Positions 27,871-32,705 of a stretch of DNA of 32,705 nucleotides are shown here, one piece after another. The translations under genes were made by a program, and so were the position numbers. Positions within the stretch are counted from its first letter, which is position 1, and every line of letters begins with the position of its first letter. The stretch is from Sedimenticola sp. (lineage in GTDB: Bacteria > Pseudomonadota > Gammaproteobacteria > Chromatiales > Chromatiaceae), in NCBI GenBank assembly GCA_026984055.1, contig JALSSX010000281.1, positions 1-32,705 on the forward strand, written 5' to 3'. Below the pieces are notes generated by a model. The model ran no database searches, was not told the origin of the DNA, and saw nothing but the letters and a program-made list of their open reading frames with translations.

Positions 27871-29697
27871 TCATCCCGATTCGCCGCGTAAGGCCTCCAG
27901 GAATATCTCGGTTGTGACGAGATTGGACAGTTCGGCTGGGAGTTGTGAGCCAAGGGGTCGCGTCAGCTGAGTCGTCAGCCAGGAGGGGTTTACGATGCCG
28001 ATTTCGCTCAGAAGCCAGTACCGCGCGGCGGGGACCATCCCTAGCAGTCCGGTATCGTTTACCCCGGGGATATTGAAGTTGGGTTTGCTCGGGTAAGAAA
28101 GCACAGCCTCCGGCAGTCGATTCCGCATGGCTCGGCGTAGCAGGGCCTTGGGTTCGTTATCGGGGTAGACGAGCAAGTCGGGTGGGGTGCGAAAGCCGAA
28201 TTCGATCAGACTACGATGCATCAGTGGATGACGGATATCCAGTTGGTGCCCGGCCGCGAACTGTTGATTGGGCGCCATGCCATAGGTAGCGAACCAATTC
28301 AGTGCGCTGAGTAGACGACTGCGTCGAACCCCATTTTCCAGGCACGACTGTTCCTTCAATGCGAGCATGTCACGATACAGCTCATGCCAAGCAGGGTGTA
28401 GCCATGCGGGCGGCCTGCGGAGCTGGTTGTAGAGGCGTCGCGGCCACGAACCTTCCCGGGCCAGCGTCAGTTTGAAGGCGCGGCGCAGATTCGCGCCTGG
28501 GTTGCGTCGGCGGGTCCATTGGTTTCCTTTCCAGGCGGCCATGAGTGCCTCGATTCGCCTGCCGGAGCTCCAAGCATCTCCGAGATGGAACTGGCTGGGT
28601 TCGAACCATTCATCACCGCCGATGCCCAGCAGCAAGGTTCCGCGGCCCTGTTCGTGGACGAAGCGATAGAAGGGTTCGTAATAGTAAGCGTTTGGGGCCA
28701 CGATATAATCCAGTCTTTCGGTGAGCGCCTGGATAAAGTCCGTATTGCGAAAAGTCGAGACATCCAGTTTCTTGACCGTTACCCCATGGAAGCCTTCATG
28801 CAGGTGGATGATCCGGCTTTCGTCACAGGTCTGTCCGGGAAAAATCTGACTGAAGGCGCTTGTGCTCGCGGCTCGCTGATCGCCCCGTGCGGCCAGATGG
28901 CGGATCGTGCCCCACAGACTGCCCGAGTCGAGACCGCCACTTAGGCTCAGGCCGGTATTCTCATCGGGAATCGCATGCTCTACCGCGTGGTCGAGCAGCA
29001 TGCGTAGTTCAGCGGCGCGTTCGGCTTGGTTTCGTTGGGAAGGGACGACTGTCTCGGTGTCTGGCGGTTGCCACAATGGCTGGACTACGGCCTGCTTCTT
29101 GCCGGGCGAGAAGCGATACAGTCGTCCGGGTAGGATGCGAGAAATACCCTGGTAATAGGTCTTACCCGGTTGTGACAAGGTTTGGTTGAACAACAGATAC
29201 TCGACCAGGGCGCCGTGATCGATGCTTGGAGTTTCGTCGTTCAGGAGATGAAGCTGGCGGATATCGGTCGCGATGACCAGGTTGGCGTGACCGTGACGGT
29301 AATGCAGCGCGCGGATGCCGTCGATCGAAGTGTAGACACTCGTTACGCCATCGGCGGCGCAGATGATGGTCGAGAACTCTCCATCCAACTGAGCCAGGGA
29401 TTCGGTGGGGACGCGAGACAGGAAGCGGCCCAGGCGTTCGGCGTCCGATTTGCCCTGGATGCTCGGGTCGATGTCGCGCCAGTTCGCGATATAGCCGTCG
29501 ACGGCGATAAGTCGCCCGCCCTGGCGGCAAAGACTGGTCTCGCCAGCCAAGTGTTGAATCGCCAGTACCCGCCTGTCGATTCGATGACTGAGCGTTTTGC
29601 CACGAAACGGCGTGGCCGCGCCCAGGCGTCGAATCTGTGCGCTCATCTTGGGAGAGGGAGCGTCGCTGGGGTAAGCGATAAAGGTAAGTGAACTCAC
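27871..29697 (-). CDS. Asparagine synthetase-like protein, probable lasso peptide cyclase (C protein)
   Basis: GTG start; degenerate N-terminal glutaminase-like domain without MCG; ATP-pyrophosphatase motif TGLSLSGGLDSGSLWG; AsnB-like C-terminal half (PLMHRSLIEFGFRTPPDLL...KALLRRAMRNRLPEAVL). Confidence 0.82.
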   Translation of the reverse strand: MSSLTFIAYPSDAPSPKMSAQIRRLGAATPFRGKTLSHRIDRRVLAIQHLAGETSLCRQGGRLIAVDGYIANWRDIDPSIQGKSDAERLGRFLSRVPTESLAQLDGEFSTIICAADGVTSVYTSIDGIRALHYRHGHANLVIATDIRQLHLLNDETPSIDHGALVEYLLFNQTLSQPGKTYYQGISRILPGRLYRFSPGKKQAVVQPLWQPPDTETVVPSQRNQAERAAELRMLLDHAVEHAIPDENTGLSLSGGLDSGSLWGTIRHLAARGDQRAASTSAFSQIFPGQTCDESRIIHLHEGFHGVTVKKLDVSTFRNTDFIQALTERLDYIVAPNAYYYEPFYRFVHEQGRGTLLLGIGGDEWFEPSQFHLGDAWSSGRRIEALMAAWKGNQWTRRRNPGANLRRAFKLTLAREGSWPRRLYNQLRRPPAWLHPAWHELYRDMLALKEQSCLENGVRRSRLLSALNWFATYGMAPNQQFAAGHQLDIRHPLMHRSLIEFGFRTPPDLLVYPDNEPKALLRRAMRNRLPEAVLSYPSKPNFNIPGVNDTGLLGMVPAARYWLLSEIGIVNPSWLTTQLTRPLGSQLPAELSNLVTTEIFLEALRGESG

Positions 29698-29706
29698 GAT
29701 AGCGCG

Positions 29707-29749
29707 CTAGCAGGCCGTTGAAAAATGGTATTTTTCAACATCCTGCTAG
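29707..29749. repeat. Imperfect 20-bp palindrome CTAGCAGGccGTTGAAAAAT-ggt-ATTTTTCAACatCCTGCTAG
   Basis: Read directly; shares CAGGCCGTTGAAAAA with the palindrome at 7109-7148. Confidence 0.85.
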
Positions 29750-29834
29750 GCTTGCGGCCAGCCGCGACTCTAGCCACGGCGATATTCAACCGGGCCGAGT
29801 AATATTGGGTGAGGATGAGGGAACGGTTTTATCT

Positions 29835-30179
29835 TCAGAAGGTTGCGCCATTCCATCCCCACATATGACGTGGAGGCGAGGAAAACTCGATATAGACCCG
29901 CGTGGCTGGTATACCGAGCCGATTGGAAATGATGTCCGACAGTTGTGCCGAAAAGCGCTTGGTGTCTGTTTCCGGCAGGCCGAGACTTTTCAACTCCACA
30001 TAAGCCAGTGGCTCGGTGCTACCGGCAAACAGCATGTTACGGTTGCTCGTCAGGTTGACCATGACGTATTGCTCCGGTTTTCCCAGCATCTCCGCTATTG
30101 CGCTTGAAAGCGTGGCGAGGAATGCGTCGCGGTTGGTGTCTTCCGGGGGCGTGTTCGTTGTAAGCTGTATCAATGGCAT
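29835..30179 (-). CDS. MIF/phenylpyruvate tautomerase-family protein
   Basis: MPLIQLTTNTPP with Pro2 (catalytic after Met removal); LGKPEQYVMVNLTSNRNMLFAGSTEPLAYVELKSLG; LGIPATRVYIEFSSPPRHMWGWNGATF. Confidence 0.9.
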   Translation of the reverse strand: MPLIQLTTNTPPEDTNRDAFLATLSSAIAEMLGKPEQYVMVNLTSNRNMLFAGSTEPLAYVELKSLGLPETDTKRFSAQLSDIISNRLGIPATRVYIEFSSPPRHMWGWNGATF

Positions 30180-30191
30180 GAGATTTCCGCG

Positions 30192-30686
30192 CTATTTGCA
30201 GTAGGTCTTTATCCGTTTCCTGGCCGTGGTGATCATCTGTTGGCGTTCTTCCTCGGTCGGGCGATAATAGTTCCCATCGCTACCCTTGATGCGCTTTCGC
30301 CCGAGAGACTCCAGGCCCTTCAGATTGCGTGTCGCGGCAGAGCAGTTGGCTTCTTGCCTCCGGGTTTCGGCGCGCTGTTCGGCAAGTTTCTTTGCGGCCA
30401 ACTCCCGGTCCTCGCGCCGATCATACATATCCTGTAGGCGTTGCTTGAGGTTTTCCCGCTGTTCAGTGACAGTCTCGCCCGAGACGCGATTTTTCTCCGG
30501 GATGGCGTCTAGCCGGGTGAAATCTCGCCGAGTCGGTGGATTTTGCGAGTAAACCGTGCGACCGGCGGCGTCCACCCACTTATACATCTCCGCATGGCTG
30601 GGCGCGACCGGAAAAAGCAGGCCGACGCCAATCAGTGTCGTGCCCAATAGGCGTTCTTTTCGATGGATCGTAGCGGCTGGCATCAT
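30192..30686 (-). CDS. DUF4124 domain-containing protein
   Basis: Signal peptide, then AEMYKWVDAAGRTVYSQNPP, typical of DUF4124. Confidence 0.88.
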   Translation of the reverse strand: MMPAATIHRKERLLGTTLIGVGLLFPVAPSHAEMYKWVDAAGRTVYSQNPPTRRDFTRLDAIPEKNRVSGETVTEQRENLKQRLQDMYDRREDRELAAKKLAEQRAETRRQEANCSAATRNLKGLESLGRKRIKGSDGNYYRPTEEERQQMITTARKRIKTYCK

Positions 30687-30692
30687 CTTGCT

Positions 30693-31577
30693 TCACCGAG
30701 TGAAAAGTTGGTTGTCATCCCCAAACTGCCAGGTCCGGGTGATGTCTAGTACGTCGACATGCTTGCGAATCTCCTCGGGAAAAGGGGCGAACGGCGCCGC
30801 CAGTTTCACGATGCGTATCGCCGCGTCGTCGAGAACCTTGATACCCGAGCTGCGCAATACGCGCACGCGTTCCAGCGTGCCATCCGCGCGCACGGCGACA
30901 TGCAGCACAAGTTCACCATAGAGTTTCTTGCGTTTTGCTTCCTCTGGATAATTCAGGTTTCCAATGCGCACTACCTTACGGCGCCACGCGTTGAGGTAGC
31001 CGGCATAGAGATACTCCTTGGTGGCGGCGCTGATATGTTTTCTACGGCTCTTTTGCGAAAACATTCGATTGCGTTGATCGATCTCGGCTGTCAGTTCATT
31101 GATCTGCTGGTTGGTCGATGCGAGTATCTCCTTTAACGTCGGGGGACTTTTCTTATTGAGTGTCTTGCTGTCGTTTTCCCGGTTTACCACCTTCACGGTG
31201 GATCTCTTCACCGTTACAACTTTTTCGGCCTTGACGGGAGTCTCCGGGAGGTTCGTCTCCGCCGGTGTTGTGGTGGCTTGGATAGGAGTCGGCGTTGGCG
31301 GAATGGGTTGGCTGGGCCGACTGCTGGGACGTTTCTCCATATCGGTTTCTCCGCCGCCTTGCTGTGAGGCCTGCGCGAAGAATCGCGCATCATCGGCGGG
31401 TTCGCTTTTTTTTGGTTGGCGTACCACAATGATATCCAGGGTACGCTGCGCGGGAGGTTGTGAAGCACGGTCCGTGAAGTCGAAGGTGATGCCGAGGATG
31501 ACTACCGCGTGGATCACGACGGCGACAAATAGCATGATGCCGAGTCGATCGAAGGAGTTGTCTGTCAATGTCGCCAT
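30693..31577 (-). CDS. Energy transducer TonB-like protein
   Basis: N-terminal TM anchor, Pro/Lys-rich linker, C-terminal GNLNYPEEAKRKKLYGELVLHVAVRADGTLERVRVLRSSGIKVLDDAAIRIVKLAAPFAPFP. Confidence 0.92.
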   Translation of the reverse strand: MATLTDNSFDRLGIMLFVAVVIHAVVILGITFDFTDRASQPPAQRTLDIIVVRQPKKSEPADDARFFAQASQQGGGETDMEKRPSSRPSQPIPPTPTPIQATTTPAETNLPETPVKAEKVVTVKRSTVKVVNRENDSKTLNKKSPPTLKEILASTNQQINELTAEIDQRNRMFSQKSRRKHISAATKEYLYAGYLNAWRRKVVRIGNLNYPEEAKRKKLYGELVLHVAVRADGTLERVRVLRSSGIKVLDDAAIRIVKLAAPFAPFPEEIRKHVDVLDITRTWQFGDDNQLFTR

Positions 31578-31580
31578 GGT

Positions 31581-32624
31581 TCAGCGATTTCCAATCAGGG
31601 TGGCGCGGTGGCGCATCTTGTTGCTTATCTCAATCTTGCCGTTGGCGGCGACCAAGAGAACCTGGTCCACGCCCAACCGGTGGGCAATGTCCCGCCATTT
31701 CCCAGGGCCGGCGATAAACAGCGCGTTGGCTGCGGCGTCGGCGATGGTCGCGCTGGGATGAATGACTGTGACCGAGTAGGCATGTTCGATCGGCCGCCCG
31801 CTTCTGGGATCGATGATATGCTGTCTATCGATCCCATTGCAACGATTGCTTGGGACATAATCACCGGCGGTAAACACGCTTTCGTCACCGGATATATCCA
31901 CGCTGCCGAGTACACCTCCTCCACTTGGGTTGCGTAGCGCGATACGCCATGGCACCCCGCGTCGGGAACCGATGGCTCGTAAGTCACCTCCGATGTTGAC
32001 CAGCGCGTTTTCTATCCCCAGTTCTTGCATGCGCTGAATCGCGAGATCGATAGCGTAGCCTCTTTTTAGTCCGGTGAAATCGAGTTGGACGTTCGGATTC
32101 CTCGCGCAGATTTGAATGCCGTGTATCTCGATGTCATCCATGCCGATGTTTTGCGAGATCAATGCGTCGATCTGTTTTTGACCGGGTGCTGGACGGCACG
32201 CCTGTCCAGCTTGCCGCTGGAGTCCCCACAAGGCATTGAGTTTGCCGGCGGCGGGATTGATCAGGTGGTTGGACTTGGCATACAGACGCTTGCCGATCTT
32301 GATCAGCGGCATGATCGATGGGGCGACGCTGAAGCGCTTTCCGGTAGATAACAGGTGATTTGTCCTGGCCAGGGGGGGGGCGTCTGGGCTGCCCCACAAT
32401 GCATGCATGGAGGTTAGTTCGTCGACGACTTCGGCAATCGCCTTCCTGGCTTGCTCCTTGGGTGCGCCGATGACGGTGATGTCGACGAACGTGTCGGGGA
32501 GTTTCGTCCGGTGGTTGTAGACTGGGTTTGAGGAAGGGATGCATGCCGTCAGAAGTAATATCAACCCTAGCGTGGCGGCGATTCGGGGAAACCACCGAGG
32601 TGAAACCGAGTACAGCTCTTTCAT
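31581..32624 (-). CDS. apbE: FAD:protein FMN transferase (ApbE family lipoprotein)
   Basis: Lipobox LLTAC; LDFTGLKRGYAIDLAIQRM; ALVNIGGDLRAIG; HIIDPRSGRPIEHAYSVTVIHPSATIADAAANALFIAG. Confidence 0.92.
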   Translation of the reverse strand: MKELYSVSPRWFPRIAATLGLILLLTACIPSSNPVYNHRTKLPDTFVDITVIGAPKEQARKAIAEVVDELTSMHALWGSPDAPPLARTNHLLSTGKRFSVAPSIMPLIKIGKRLYAKSNHLINPAAGKLNALWGLQRQAGQACRPAPGQKQIDALISQNIGMDDIEIHGIQICARNPNVQLDFTGLKRGYAIDLAIQRMQELGIENALVNIGGDLRAIGSRRGVPWRIALRNPSGGGVLGSVDISGDESVFTAGDYVPSNRCNGIDRQHIIDPRSGRPIEHAYSVTVIHPSATIADAAANALFIAGPGKWRDIAHRLGVDQVLLVAANGKIEISNKMRHRATLIGNR

Positions 32625-32630
32625 GGCGGG

Positions 32631-32705
32631 TCAGGAAGCTTCCATGCGATCGAAGAGCATGGCGCTGATATTCAGTTCGAATTGTCGGTCCAGCTCGCGA
32701 ATGCA
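32631..32705 (-). CDS. C-terminal fragment of a CDS continuing beyond the window; family unknown
   Basis: Minus frame ...CIRELDRQFELNISAMLFDRMEAS* open to the window edge. Confidence 0.45.
   Translation of the reverse strand, partial: CIRELDRQFELNISAMLFDRMEAS

Noticed and set aside
27871-29697. Exosortase A-associated amidotransferase 1 (AsnB-like) as an alternative call for the cyclase
   Set aside because: That family retains an N-terminal MCGI catalytic Cys; this protein starts MSSLTFIAYPS and sits with B1/B2/precursor genes, so lasso cyclase is favoured. Not fully excluded without phylogeny.
1-32705. CRISPR arrays, tRNA or rRNA genes, transposases
   Set aside because: No regularly spaced direct repeats, tRNA-like cloverleaf sequences, rRNA segments or transposase-like ORFs were noticed on reading; tRNAscan/Infernal would be needed for certainty.

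Overview
Gammaproteobacterial-looking chromosomal segment, GC-rich and densely coding. Housekeeping and conserved genes: a DUF255/thioredoxin-domain protein (3' truncated by the window edge), rlmI-like, XRE regulator, lgt, thyA, histidine kinase + response regulator, proS, lapG/lapD-like pair, xth, mtaB-like, rmuC, MIF-like, DUF4124, tonB-like, apbE. Embedded among them is an exopolysaccharide/PEP-CTERM locus: a small Gly-rich secreted protein, an outer-membrane beta-barrel, a Wza-like export protein, a Wzc-like tyrosine kinase and a PEP-CTERM protein. The most interesting reading is a dispersed lasso-peptide-like RiPP system in and around that locus. It comprises a B2 transglutaminase-like protease (~20157-20621) and a B1/PqqD protein (20618-20902), both overlapping the end of the EPS tyrosine-kinase gene; an HPr-kinase-like protein (~25611-26600); a 54-aa precursor with a YxxP leader and putative core GGNGSVDSPFGTKNEIP (27584-27748); and an asparagine-synthetase-like cyclase without the N-terminal MCG (27871-29697, minus). 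xth, mtaB and rmuC interrupt it. Non-coding signals: a dyad TGTCAnnATATTTTACAG shared upstream of the small secreted protein and the PEP-CTERM gene; a near-consensus sigma-54 promoter at 14324-14339; a dispersed intergenic repeat with core CACGGTCAGCC; and long palindromes containing GTTGAAAAA. All assignments come from reading the sequence and recalled family motifs; no database search was run.
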